Shown here piece after piece: positions 7,775 through 15,281 of a DNA stretch of 33,114 nucleotides (position 1 is the stretch's first letter; every line of letters begins with the position of its first letter). Source of the DNA: Teichococcus rhizosphaerae (GTDB taxonomy: Bacteria > Pseudomonadota > Alphaproteobacteria > Acetobacterales > Acetobacteraceae); the NCBI RefSeq assembly GCF_002631185.1, contig NZ_PDNU01000043.1, forward strand, positions 1-33,114, given 5' to 3'. Position numbers and translations under genes: made by a program. The notes below the pieces were generated by a model, which was not told the DNA's origin, did no database searches, and saw nothing but the letters and a program-made list of their open reading frames with translations.

Positions 7775-7803
7775 TTGACACATCAATCCGGTAATTATAC
7801 GGT
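7775..7803 (+). promoter_or_regulatory. Candidate promoter of ilvE
   Basis: TTGACA (7775-7780), a perfect -35 hexamer, is followed after 17 bases by TACGGT (7798-7803), which keeps the conserved first T, second A and last T of a -10 box. Transcription would begin near 7810, just before the dyad at 7814-7832. Confidence 0.55.
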
Positions 7804-7820
7804 TGCCTTATTCAGCGCAA
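7794..7820 (-). promoter_or_regulatory. Candidate promoter of the MarR operon
   Basis: On the minus strand a perfect TATAAT (7794-7799) faces the MarR gene. TTGCGC (7815-7820) lies 15 bases upstream and may serve as a short-spaced -35. This -35 is also the left arm of the dyad at 7814-7832, so a bound repressor would block it. The promoter overlaps that of ilvE. Confidence 0.5.
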
Positions 7821-7832
7821 TTATGTTGCGCT
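7814..7832. promoter_or_regulatory. Perfect dyad, likely operator between marR and ilvE
   Basis: AGCGCAA (7814-7820), five bases, then TTGCGCT (7826-7832): seven-base arms without mismatch, 19 bp in all. Size and symmetry fit a MarR dimer site. It covers the expected ilvE transcription start and the -35 side of the divergent promoter, so one protein could control both directions. Binding by the adjacent MarR protein is inference. Confidence 0.6.
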
Positions 7833-7856
7833 AACAAGAGCCGGAGGATGGCACAC

Positions 7857-8756
7857 ATGGCGCTGGTTCCTTTTGACGACCGTGACGGCTGGATCTGGAT
7901 GGACGGCCAGATGGTTCCCTGGCGGGATGCCAAGCTGCATGTCCTGACCCATGGACTGCATTATGCCAGCGGCGTCTTCGAGGGCGAACGGGCCTATGCC
8001 GGAAATATCTTCAAGCTGCGCGAGCACACCGAGCGCCTGATCGCCTCCGGCCGCATCCTCGGCTTCGAGATCCCCTACACCGCCGAGGAGATCGACGCCG
8101 CCTGCATCGCCGTGATGCAGAAGAACGGGCTGACCGACGCCTATGTCCGCCCCATCGCCTGGCGCGGCTCGGAGATGCTGGCCGTGTCCGCCCAGCAGAC
8201 CAAGATCCATCTGGCGATCGCCACCTGGGCCTGGCCGAACCTGTTCGGCGCCAACCGCATGAAGGGCGTGCGCCTCGGCATGGCCCCCTGGCGCCGCCCG
8301 GCGCCCGACACGGCGCCGACCGCCAGCAAGGCCGCCGGCCTCTACATGATCGGCACCCTGTCCAAGCACGCCGCCGAGGCGCAGGGCTTCGATGACGCGC
8401 TGATGCTGGACTTCAAGGGCGACGTGGCCGAGGCGACCGGCGCCAACGCCTTCTTCGTGTTCGATGGCGAGCTGCACACGCCGACGCCGATCTGCTTCCT
8501 CGACGGCATCACCCGCCGCACCGTGATGGGCCTCGCCCGGCAGAAGCAGATCAAGGTGGTGGAGCGGACCATCGGCCTCGACGAGATCGGCCGCGCCAGC
8601 GAGGTGTTCCTGGCCGGCACCGCGGCCGAGGTGACGCCGGTGCGCGTCATCGGCGAGCACAGCTACACGCCGGGCGCCATCACCGAGACGCTGCTGAACG
8701 ACTACGAGGCGCTGGTGCGCCTGAGCCCGGAGGAGGTGGCGCGCCGCGCCGCCTGA
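7857..8756 (+). CDS. ilvE: Branched-chain amino acid aminotransferase
   Basis: IlvE moves the amino group between glutamate and the 2-oxo acids of leucine, isoleucine and valine, using pyridoxal phosphate; it is the last step of their synthesis and the first of their breakdown. The 299-residue product begins MALVPFDDRDGWIW. Fold type IV features are present: the conserved segment WRDAKLHVLTHGLHYASGVFEG-type N-terminus (22-43), the cofactor lysine K158 in TASKAAGLYM, and the E192-bearing motif VAEATGANAFF. Start choice: GGAGG (7843-7847) is nine bases before ATG 7857 but directly abuts ATG 7848, so 7857 is preferred. It faces away from the MarR/two-component operon and shares its regulatory interval. 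Confidence 0.95.
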   Translation: MALVPFDDRDGWIWMDGQMVPWRDAKLHVLTHGLHYASGVFEGERAYAGNIFKLREHTERLIASGRILGFEIPYTAEEIDAACIAVMQKNGLTDAYVRPIAWRGSEMLAVSAQQTKIHLAIATWAWPNLFGANRMKGVRLGMAPWRRPAPDTAPTASKAAGLYMIGTLSKHAAEAQGFDDALMLDFKGDVAEATGANAFFVFDGELHTPTPICFLDGITRRTVMGLARQKQIKVVERTIGLDEIGRASEVFLAGTAAEVTPVRVIGEHSYTPGAITETLLNDYEALVRLSPEEVARRAA

Positions 8757-8792
8757 TGGCTGCCGGCGGCCCGCCGCCTTGGTGAATAAGAG

Positions 8793-8823
8793 CGGCCCGC
8801 CGCCTGTACAGGGGAGCGGGCCG
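8793..8823. terminator. Hairpin between ilvE and the convergent small membrane gene
   Basis: CGGCCCGC (8793-8800) pairs with GCGGGCCG (8816-8823); the loop itself contains the palindrome CCTGTACAGG (8803-8812). It lies between two convergent genes and could serve both strands. There is no T run. GCGGCCCGCCGCC occurs twice (around 8766 and 8792), a local direct repeat. Confidence 0.4.
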
Positions 8824-8824
8824 T

Positions 8825-9154
8825 CTAGCCGATGAGCAGGGCCAGGGCGGCGAGGGACACGAGCGCCACCCCGGCACCCATCAGCATGAAGGCCAGCCGG
8901 GAGCGGCTGGCCGGGCCGGTGGATTCCCGCATGCTCGCGCCGCGCGCGAGGCCAACCGCCTCGCCGGTCTGCCGCGTCTCCAGCCGCCGCGCCTCCGCGA
9001 TCTGCGCGGCGCTGGGCGCGGCCCCGGCTGCCTCGTCATCCGCGCCCAGCGGCGCGGCGGCGGGGTCGGGGAAGGCAACCTTGTCGCCCGTCTGCCCGCT
9101 GTCGATCTGGTGGCGCAAACCCTCGGTCCGCGCCGGCGCCTCGTTTCCTGCCAT
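8825..9154 (-). CDS. Small membrane-anchored protein, function unknown
   Basis: A 109-residue protein starting MAGNEAPART. Residues 1-84 are hydrophilic and acidic, with the segment HQIDSGQTGDKVAFPDPAAAPLGADDEA. From memory, similar 'G-x-T-G-D-K ... FPDPAAAPLG-x-D-x-EA' patterns occur in small uncharacterised proteins of related alphaproteobacteria. A single transmembrane helix (about 86-108, AFMLMGAGVALVSLAALALLIG) ends the chain, so it is probably tail-anchored with the acidic part in the cytoplasm. Start choice: ATG 9154 has GGAG about ten bases upstream; the longer open frame to 9451 is rejected because the added part is low-complexity Gly/Pro/Arg. I do not recognise a function. Confidence 0.7.
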   Translation of the reverse strand: MAGNEAPARTEGLRHQIDSGQTGDKVAFPDPAAAPLGADDEAAGAAPSAAQIAEARRLETRQTGEAVGLARGASMRESTGPASRSRLAFMLMGAGVALVSLAALALLIG

Positions 9155-9372
9155 GGCCGTGCTCCACAAGCGGCAAGGGACGCGGTGCCGCTTCCTGTTG
9201 CGGCGCCGGGAAGGCCGCTCAGGGAAGCGGTCCCGTGCCTTGTCCTTTCCTGGCCCTCCCCCGGGCCTTCCCGGGGCCGGGCCGCCGCGGAGGGAGAACG
9301 GCGCCCCGCCATCAGGGTTCCCCGGAAAATCCGGCTTCCCCCCTTTCCCGCCGGCACCGCCCTCAGCCCGCC

Positions 9373-9400
9373 CCGGCTTTCGCCCCCGCCGGCTTTCGCC
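9373..9400. repeat. 12-bp direct repeat in the 9155-9453 intergenic region
   Basis: CCGGCTTTCGCC occurs at 9373-9384 and again at 9389-9400, 16 bases apart. It lies 54-81 bases before the glycerate kinase start, in a 299-base interval between divergent genes in which no convincing promoter was seen. It may be a regulator site or chance in GC-rich DNA. Confidence 0.4.
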
Positions 9401-9453
9401 GCGCCGCCCGAGCGGCCAGAATGGGCGCCGAACGCCGGGAGAACACACCACCG

Positions 9454-10740
9454 ATGAGCTGGACCGATGCCACCGCCCGAGCCGCGCTGCGGCGCCTGTT
9501 CGACGCCGCCATCCGCGCCGCCGACCCGCGCGCCATTCTGGCCGGCCACCTGCCGGCGCCGCCCCGGGGCCGGGTGGTGGTGGTGGGCGCGGGCAAGTCG
9601 GCGGCGGTGATGGCGGCGGCGGTGGAGGCCGCCTGGCCCGGGGCCGCGCTTTCCGGCCTCGTTGTCACCCGCTACGGCCATGCGGTGCCGACCGCGCGCA
9701 TCCGCGTGGTGGAGGCCAGCCATCCCGTGCCGGACGCCGCCGGCGCCGCCGCCGCCGCCGAGGTGCTGCGCGCCGTGCGGGGGCTCACGCCGGACGACCT
9801 GGTGCTGGCGCTGATCTCGGGCGGCGGCTCGGCGCTGATGACGCTGCCGGCCGAGGGGCTCACCCTGGAGGACAAGCAGGCGGTGAACCGGGCGCTGCTC
9901 GCCTCGGGTGCCACCATCAACGAGATGAACTGCGTGCGCCGCCACCTTTCCGCCATCAAGGGCGGGCGGCTGGCGGCGGCGGCGCATCCGGCGCCGGTGC
10001 TGACGCTGGCCATCTCCGACGTGCCGGGGGACGACCCGGCGGTGATCGCCTCCGGCCCTACCGTGCCGGACCCCACGAGCTTCGCCGAGGCGCGCGGCAT
10101 CGTCGCCCATTACGGCATCGGGCTGCCGCCCGCCGTGGCCCGCCACCTGGAGGCCGCCGCCGAGGAGACGCCCAAGCCCGGCGACCCGCGCCTCGCCGGC
10201 GCCGGGTTCCGCATGATCGCCACGCCGCAGATGGCGCTGGAGGCGGCGGCCGCGGAAGCGCGCGCCATGGGCCTCGCGCCGCTGCTGCTGGGGGACGCGC
10301 TGGAGGGGGAGGCCGCGGTGCTCGGCACGGCGCTGGCCGGCATCGCCCGCAGCGCACGGACCCATGGCCACCCGGTGCGCGGCCCGGCCGTGCTGCTCTC
10401 GGGCGGCGAGACCACCGTGACCATCCGCCCCGGCACGCCCCAGGGCGGGCGCGGCGGGCGCAACGGCGAGTGCCTGCTGGGCTTCGCCCTCGCCGCCGCC
10501 GGCCAGCCCGGCACCTGGGCGCTGATGGGCGACACGGACGGCATCGACGGCTCCGAGGACAATGCGGGCGCCCTCGCCGCGCCGGACACGCTGGCGCGCG
10601 CCGCCGCCGCCGGGCTCGACGCGCGCGCTCTGCTGGCGGCGCATGACAGCCACCGGCTCTTTCACGCATTGGGCGACACGATCGTCACCGGGCCGACGCT
10701 GACGAATGTTAACGACTTCCGTGCCATCCTGATTGCCTGA
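9454..10740 (+). CDS. Glycerate 2-kinase (DUF4147/MOFRL; GckA/TtuD family)
   Basis: A 428-residue cytoplasmic enzyme that phosphorylates D-glycerate to 2-phosphoglycerate with ATP; relatives were long called hydroxypyruvate reductase (TtuD). Motifs of the DUF4147 domain are GAGKSA (45-50), SGGGSALM (122-129), the segment N-C-V-R-R-H-L-S-A-I-K-G-G (159-171) and SDVPGDDP (188-195). The C-terminal MOFRL part has LLSGGETTVTI, GGRGGRNGECLLGFAL and DTDGIDGSEDNAGA. Start choice: ATG at 9454 fits the family N-terminus; the frame stays open to 9235 but that part is unlike the family. Pyruvate kinase follows 85 bases downstream, so the two genes form a route from glycerate via 2-phosphoglycerate (enolase elsewhere) to pyruvate. 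The same pairing is known as ttuD-ttuE in tartrate use. Confidence 0.9.
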   Translation: MSWTDATARAALRRLFDAAIRAADPRAILAGHLPAPPRGRVVVVGAGKSAAVMAAAVEAAWPGAALSGLVVTRYGHAVPTARIRVVEASHPVPDAAGAAAAAEVLRAVRGLTPDDLVLALISGGGSALMTLPAEGLTLEDKQAVNRALLASGATINEMNCVRRHLSAIKGGRLAAAAHPAPVLTLAISDVPGDDPAVIASGPTVPDPTSFAEARGIVAHYGIGLPPAVARHLEAAAEETPKPGDPRLAGAGFRMIATPQMALEAAAAEARAMGLAPLLLGDALEGEAAVLGTALAGIARSARTHGHPVRGPAVLLSGGETTVTIRPGTPQGGRGGRNGECLLGFALAAAGQPGTWALMGDTDGIDGSEDNAGALAAPDTLARAAAAGLDARALLAAHDSHRLFHALGDTIVTGPTLTNVNDFRAILIA

Positions 10741-10760
10741 CGGCGCATCCGCCGCCATGT

Positions 10761-10781
10761 GCCGGGCTCAAAGCGCCCGGC
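10761..10781 (+). terminator. Stem-loop between glycerate kinase and pyruvate kinase
   Basis: GCCGGGC (10761-10767) and GCCCGGC (10775-10781) form a perfect 7-bp stem with a 7-base loop, followed by CCTTTCC. It sits 21-41 bases after the kinase stop and 45 bases before pyk. It could be a partial terminator or set relative expression of the two genes. Confidence 0.4.
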
Positions 10782-10825
10782 CCTTTCCGATGCCGGGCTG
10801 AAGCCCGAGACAGAAGGACGCTCCC

Positions 10826-12259
10826 TTGCCGCCGCGTATTCCCCTCCGCCGCCACCGCCGCACCAAGATCGTCGCCACGCTGGGTCCGGCCAGTTCCACG
10901 CCGGAGGTGCTGGAGCGCCTCTATCGCGGCGGCGCCGACGTGTTCCGGCTCAACTTCAGCCATGGCAGCCACGAGGACCACGCGGCACGCATCCGGATGA
11001 TCCGCGCGCTGGAAAGGAAGGTGGGCCGGCCCATCGGCATCCTGGCCGATGTGCAGGGGCCGAAGCTGCGCGTCGGCCGCTTCCAGGGCGGGCGGGTGCA
11101 GCTGCAGAACGGCCAGCGATTCCGCCTCGACATGAGCGCGACGCCGGGCGACGTGCGCCGCGTGCAGCTGCCGCACCCCGAGATCATGGAGGCCGCGCGC
11201 ATCGGCACCACCCTGCTGCTGGACGACGGCAAGCTGCGGCTGCGCGTCGTCCACAAGCGGGACGACCACCTGGAGACCGAGATCCTGGTGGGCGGGCCGC
11301 TGTCCGACCGCAAGGGGGTGAACGTGCCGGACGTCGCGCTGCCCATCCCGGCGCTGACGGAGAAGGACCGCGCGGACCTCGACTTCGTGCTGCCGCTCGG
11401 CATCGAGTATATCGGCCTCTCCTTCGTGCAGCGCCCGGAGGACGTGGCCGAGGCGAAGGCGATCGCCGGTGGCCGCGCCTGGGTGATGGTGAAGATGGAG
11501 AAGCCGCAGGCGGTCGAGAACCTCGACGGCATCCTGGCGCTGACCGACTGCGTGATGGTGGCGCGCGGCGACCTCGGCGTGGAATGCCCGCCCGAGGAGG
11601 TGCCGCTGATCCAGAAGCGCATCGTCCGCGCCGCGCGCGCGCTCGGCAAGCCGGTGGTGGTGGCGACGCAGATGCTGGAAAGCATGATCTCCGCCCCCGC
11701 CCCCACCCGCGCCGAGGCGTCCGACGTCGCCACCGCCGTGTTCGACGGGGCGGACGCGGTGATGCTCTCGGCCGAGAGCGCGGCCGGCCAGTTTCCCTTC
11801 GAGGCGGTGAACATGATGGACCGCATCCTGACCCGCGTGGAGCAGGATGATGGCTGGCGCCAGATCACCGACGCCGCCCGCCCGGCGCCGGAGAAGACCT
11901 CGGCCGGCGCCATCGCCGCCGCCGCCCGCCAGGTGGCCGAGACGATCGAGGCGGAGGTGATCGCCACCTTCACCGCCACCGGCTCCACCACGTTGCGCGT
12001 GGCGCGCGAGCGGCCCGGCAGCCCGATCCTGGGGCTCACCTCCAGCGAGCATACCGCGCGCCGCATGGCGGTGGTCTGGGGCGTCCACCCGCTGCTTTCG
12101 GCCGAGCCGCACTCGATGACGGACATGGTGCACAAGGCGGTGCGCTCGGCCCAGGCGGAAGGCTTCGCCAATGTGGGGGACGAGGTGGTGGTCACCGCCG
12201 GCGTGCCGTTCGGGACGCCAGGAACCACCAACGCGCTGCGGGTCGCCACGGTGAAGTAG
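10826..12259 (+). CDS. pyk: Pyruvate kinase
   Basis: Pyruvate kinase transfers phosphate from phosphoenolpyruvate to ADP, giving pyruvate and ATP. The 477-residue product has all core parts: KIVATLGPAS at the start, the substrate segment VFRLNFSHGS (R41, N43, S45), the B-domain between about 85 and 165, and the active-site signature VMVKMEKPQAVENLD with K223 and metal ligands E225 and D249 (ARGDLGVE). The C-terminal domain (about 350-477) is present. Translation starts at a rare TTG (10826), supported by AAGGA seven bases upstream and by the family N-terminus. It follows a glycerate 2-kinase gene, so it may serve glycerate/glyoxylate assimilation in addition to glycolysis. Length and motifs are normal. 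Confidence 0.95.
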   Translation: MPPRIPLRRHRRTKIVATLGPASSTPEVLERLYRGGADVFRLNFSHGSHEDHAARIRMIRALERKVGRPIGILADVQGPKLRVGRFQGGRVQLQNGQRFRLDMSATPGDVRRVQLPHPEIMEAARIGTTLLLDDGKLRLRVVHKRDDHLETEILVGGPLSDRKGVNVPDVALPIPALTEKDRADLDFVLPLGIEYIGLSFVQRPEDVAEAKAIAGGRAWVMVKMEKPQAVENLDGILALTDCVMVARGDLGVECPPEEVPLIQKRIVRAARALGKPVVVATQMLESMISAPAPTRAEASDVATAVFDGADAVMLSAESAAGQFPFEAVNMMDRILTRVEQDDGWRQITDAARPAPEKTSAGAIAAAARQVAETIEAEVIATFTATGSTTLRVARERPGSPILGLTSSEHTARRMAVVWGVHPLLSAEPHSMTDMVHKAVRSAQAEGFANVGDEVVVTAGVPFGTPGTTNALRVATVK

Positions 12260-12261
12260 CG

Positions 12262-12289
12262 GCCGGGGGGAGGATTTCCCTCCCCCGGC
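12262..12289. terminator. Strong hairpin between convergent pyk and ada
   Basis: GCC plus a G run and AGG (12262-12273) pairs with CC-T-CCCCC-GGC (12279-12289): an 11-bp stem with one bulged G and a short A/T loop. It lies between two convergent stop codons only 40 bases apart and can work in both directions, although no T run follows. Confidence 0.5.
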
Positions 12290-12299
12290 TCCCGGTTCG

Positions 12300-13361
12300 T
12301 CAGCCCGCCGCCTCGCGGTCCAGCAGGGCGCGCTTGCGCGGCAGGCCCCAGCGGTATCCGGTCAGGCTGCCATCCCAGCCGATCACGCGGTGGCAGGGCA
12401 CGGCCAGGGCCGCCGGGTTGGCGCCGCAGGCCGCCGCCACCGCCCGCACGGCGCTGGGCTGGCCGATGCGCGCGGCCAGTTCAGAATAGGTGGTGGTCTG
12501 ACCGGGCGGGATTTCCGCCAGCGCCTGCCACACGCGGTGCTGGAAGGCGGTGCCGCGCAGGTCGAGCGGCAGCGCCCGCGCCGCGCGCGGCTCCTCGATC
12601 AGGCCGACCACGGCGGCGAGCTCCGCCGCCATGCCCGCGCCGCCGGGCAGCAGCCGCGCCCTTGGGAAACGCGCCGCCAGCTCCCCCTCCAGCGTCGCCT
12701 CGTCCGGGCCGAAGGCGATGCGGCAGAGGCCCTTCTCCGTCCGCGCCACCAGCAGGAGCCCGAGCGGCGAAGGGGTGAAGGCGTAGCGGATCTCCTCCCC
12801 CGCCCCGCCCCGGCGGGCAGCGCCGGGCGTCATGCCGAGCAGCCGGCCGGGCTTCTCATAGACGCGGCTCTCGCTGCCGAAGCCGGCACCGGCCACCGCA
12901 TCGGCCACGCGGGCGCCATCGGCCAGGGCGGCGCGCAGCCGCCGCGCCTTTACCGCGTCGGCATAGGCGCCGGGGGTCAGCCCGGTCACCTCGCGGAACA
13001 GGCGCAGGAAATGGTGCCGGGCATAGCCGGCGCGCGCCGCCAGCGCGGCGAGCGGCGGCAGGCTCTCCGCCTGCTCGATCAGCGCGCAGGCGGCACGCAC
13101 CGCCTCGGCCTGCAGGGCGGCCCGCTCGCCGCGCGGGTCGCAGCGGCGGCAGGCGCGGAAGCCAGCCGCCTCGGCCTCCGCGCAGCCGGTGAAGAAGCGG
13201 ACATTCCGCTTCAGCGGCAGGCGGGAAGGACAGCCGAACCGGCAATAGACGCCCTGCGTCGTCACGGCATAAAGCATGCCGGGACGGGGCTGGCGGCTCT
13301 CCAGGGCGGCCCAGAGGAATTCCGTGCGGCTGTCCATGTGGGTTTCGGTGTCGGTGCTCAT
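12300..13361 (-). CDS. ada: Bifunctional Ada: DNA methyltransferase and transcriptional regulator
   Basis: Ada repairs alkylated DNA by moving methyl groups to its own cysteines and, once methylated, activates the adaptive response. The 353-residue protein has three parts. The N-terminal zinc domain carries C40, C44, C71 and C74 (GVYCRFGC and ACRRCDP); C40 corresponds to the methyl-phosphotriester acceptor. An AraC-type helix-turn-helix follows (about 85-180; LAALAARAGYARHHFLRLFRE). The C-terminal O6-methylguanine methyltransferase has the nucleophile C323 in PCHRVIG and the GTAFQHRVWQALAEIPPG segment. All functional residues are present. ATG 13361 gives the family length; ATG 13337 is also possible. 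It lies 64 bases downstream of a co-directional TPR gene. No alkA or alkB is visible nearby. Confidence 0.94.
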   Translation of the reverse strand: MSTDTETHMDSRTEFLWAALESRQPRPGMLYAVTTQGVYCRFGCPSRLPLKRNVRFFTGCAEAEAAGFRACRRCDPRGERAALQAEAVRAACALIEQAESLPPLAALAARAGYARHHFLRLFREVTGLTPGAYADAVKARRLRAALADGARVADAVAGAGFGSESRVYEKPGRLLGMTPGAARRGGAGEEIRYAFTPSPLGLLLVARTEKGLCRIAFGPDEATLEGELAARFPRARLLPGGAGMAAELAAVVGLIEEPRAARALPLDLRGTAFQHRVWQALAEIPPGQTTTYSELAARIGQPSAVRAVAAACGANPAALAVPCHRVIGWDGSLTGYRWGLPRKRALLDREAAG

Positions 13362-13425
13362 GGCGGGGTTTGTGGCATGGGGCCGGCGGCGGCGGCCATC
13401 CGGCGGTTGCCGCGGCATGGCGGAG

Positions 13426-14007
13426 TTAGGTTCCGGTGCCATGCGCCTTGTTGTGCAGGACCCGCAGCCGCGCGGCGGCGCCCGGCATGGTGGGGTGCAG
13501 GCTCACCGCCTCCTCCATCGCGCGCAGCGCCCCCATCCTGTCCCCCACCTGCTCGCGCAGCGAGGACAGCAGGGTGAGCGCCACGAAGTGCCGGGGCTGC
13601 AGCACCAGCACCTGCTGGAGGTCGCTCATCGCCGCCTGCATGTCGCCCGTCGCCGCCAGGGCCTGGGCGCGCATCAGCCAGGCCTCGGCGTGTCCGGGCT
13701 GCAGGGTCAGGGCGGCGTCGAAATCCTCCACCGCCTCGCCCGGGGCCTCCGCCTCCAGGTTGCGGTGGCCGCGTTGCAGCAGCAGCGTCACGGCCGGCGA
13801 GGCGCCCTGCGCCCAGAGGGCACGGATGCGGGCGGCAAGTGCCGCGCCGGCGGTTTCATCCGGCGCGGCGGGCAGGGCGTCGAGCAGGCGTTCGGCCTCC
13901 GCCCCGCGCGCATCGGCGGTGGCGGGGCGGGGCGCCTGGGCGGCGGCGGGAAGCGCCAGGAGCGGCGGCAGGGCCAGCAGGACCAGGGAAAGCAATCCGG
14001 CGCGCAT
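13426..14007 (-). CDS. Exported tetratricopeptide-repeat protein
   Basis: A 193-residue protein with a clear signal peptide: MRAGLLSLVLLALPPLLALPAAAQA, with cleavage expected after AQA. The mature part contains TPR units between about residues 80 and 185: LLLQRGHRNLEAEAPGEAVEDFDAALTLQPGHAEAWLMRAQALAATGDMQAAMSDLQQVLVLQPRHFVAL shows the W/A/P spacing of TPR helices. Such proteins act as periplasmic scaffolds. Start choice: ATG 14007 gives an ideal signal peptide; an ATG nine codons upstream (14034) would add MPPAPDHGA. Neither has a strong ribosome-binding site. The ada gene follows 64 bases later on the same strand, so they could be co-transcribed, although no functional link is known. Confidence 0.8.
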   Translation of the reverse strand: MRAGLLSLVLLALPPLLALPAAAQAPRPATADARGAEAERLLDALPAAPDETAGAALAARIRALWAQGASPAVTLLLQRGHRNLEAEAPGEAVEDFDAALTLQPGHAEAWLMRAQALAATGDMQAAMSDLQQVLVLQPRHFVALTLLSSLREQVGDRMGALRAMEEAVSLHPTMPGAAARLRVLHNKAHGTGT

Positions 14008-14073
14008 GGCGCCATGGTCCGGCGCGGGGGGCATCGTCCGCAAGCAAAATCCGCGCGGGCGGAACGCCGCCCC

Positions 14074-14121
14074 GGCACGGCCCGGGCAGTGCCGCAAACT
14101 TGCGCGGCCCGGGCCCGTGCC
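14074..14121. repeat. Long imperfect hairpin in the 14008-14334 gene-free stretch
   Basis: GGCACGGCCCGGGC (14074-14087) pairs with GCCCGGGC-C-CGTGCC (14107-14121), a 14-bp stem with one bulged C. The 19-base loop contains a second dyad, CGCAA-AC-TTGCG. The stretch of 327 bases lies between the divergent TPR and osmoprotectant genes, so it must hold both promoters, but no convincing -35/-10 pair was found. No other feature is seen in it. Confidence 0.55.
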
Positions 14122-14334
14122 AACCCGTGCTCCGGCTTGGCAAGGCTTGGCGCGGGCCGGCAGCATGGCGGCAGGACCTTGCCCCTCATGTCCGGAGACA
14201 CCGCGCCGCCCGGCTTCACGCCCGCCCATCCGGCCCCACCTCCCTATCGGCCGCCCTTCCCCCCGGGCGGCCCTGACACTCACGCGCCGCTGGCGCGTTG
14301 CCGCAGCAATGCCGCCCTGCCCGGAGACGATGCC

Positions 14335-15279
14335 ATGAGCCGCCTGCCCCCGACCCTGCCCCATCCCGGCCGTCGCGCCCTGCTGGCCGCGGCCGCCGCC
14401 CCTGCCCTGCTGGCGCCCCGCCTGCCCCGTGCGCAGGACCGGCCGGTCACCGTCGGCTCCAAGCTGGACACGGAGGGCGCGCTGCTGGGCGAGATGATCG
14501 CCCAGGTGCTGGAGGCGCAGAAGGTGCCGGTGCAGCGGCGCCTGCAACTGGGGCCCACGCGCATCGTGCGCGAGGCGCTGATCGCGGGCGAGATCGACCT
14601 CTACCCCGAATACACCGGCAACGGCGCCTTCTTCTTCCAGATGGAGGACGATCCGGCCTGGCACAACGCCGCCCAGGCGGCCGAGAAGGTGCGCGGCCTG
14701 GATGCCGAGCGGAACAGGCTGGTCTGGCTGAGGCCGGCGGCGGCGAACAACACCTGGGCCATCGCCGTGCGGCAGGACCTGGCGAGGCAGGCCGGGCTGA
14801 AAAGCCTGGACGACCTGGCCCGCCACCTCAAGGCCGATGGCGCCTTCAAGCTCGCCGCCTCGGCCGAGTTCGTCGAGAGCCCGGCGGCGCTGCCCTCCTT
14901 CCAGAAGGCCTATGGCTTCACCCTGCCGCCCGGGCGGCTGCTGGTGCTCTCGGGCGGCGACACGGCGGTGACGATGCGCGCCGCGGCCGAGCGCCTGAAC
15001 GGCGTCAACGCCGCCATGGTCTATGGCACGGACGGCGCCATCCAGGCCTTGGAGCTGGTGGTGCTGGATGACCCCAAGGGGGCGCAGATCGTCTATCAGC
15101 CCGCCCCCGTGGTCCGCCAGGCGGTGGCCGAGCGGCTGCCGAAGCTCGGCGAGTGGCTCGACCCGCTTTTCGCCTCCCTTTCCCTGGAAACGCTGCAGAA
15201 GCTCAATTCCCGCATCGTGGTGGAAGGCCAGCCGGCACGGCAGGTGGCGGCGGCCCATCTGCGCGGCCTCGCGCGGTGA
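14335..15279 (+). CDS. Osmoprotectant ABC transporter, substrate-binding protein (OsmF/YehZ-like)
   Basis: A 314-residue periplasmic binding protein for glycine betaine-type solutes (OpuAC family). The N-terminus HPGRRALLAAAAAPALLAP has a twin-arginine followed by a hydrophobic stretch, so export may use Tat or Sec; cleavage is expected near residue 33. The mature protein starts PVTVGSKLDTEGALLGEM and has the conserved stretch GEIDLYPEYTGNG and later VYGTDGAIQAL, both typical of the OsmF/OpuCC group. ATG 14335 has GGAG nine bases upstream; the frame is open far upstream but without family similarity. It is first in a four-gene operon whose order (binding protein, permease, ATPase, permease) equals yehZYXW of Escherichia coli. 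The exact ligand cannot be told. Confidence 0.9.
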   Translation: MSRLPPTLPHPGRRALLAAAAAPALLAPRLPRAQDRPVTVGSKLDTEGALLGEMIAQVLEAQKVPVQRRLQLGPTRIVREALIAGEIDLYPEYTGNGAFFFQMEDDPAWHNAAQAAEKVRGLDAERNRLVWLRPAAANNTWAIAVRQDLARQAGLKSLDDLARHLKADGAFKLAASAEFVESPAALPSFQKAYGFTLPPGRLLVLSGGDTAVTMRAAAERLNGVNAAMVYGTDGAIQALELVVLDDPKGAQIVYQPAPVVRQAVAERLPKLGEWLDPLFASLSLETLQKLNSRIVVEGQPARQVAAAHLRGLAR

Positions 15280-15281
15280 GC

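Noticed and set aside
7803-7856. Upstream ATG/TTG starts for ilvE
   Set aside because: The added residues (PYSAQLCCANKSRR) are unlike the family, would cover the operator dyad, and ATG 7848 touches the ribosome-binding site.
8881-10758. Minus-strand open frame of 625 codons
   Set aside because: It is the shadow of the glycerate kinase gene, whose GAGKSA, SGGGSALM and MOFRL motifs are on the plus strand.
14008-14334. Riboswitch or small RNA in the largest gene-free stretch
   Set aside because: No known riboswitch core, T-rich terminator or promoter was recognised; only the hairpin at 14074-14121 stands out.
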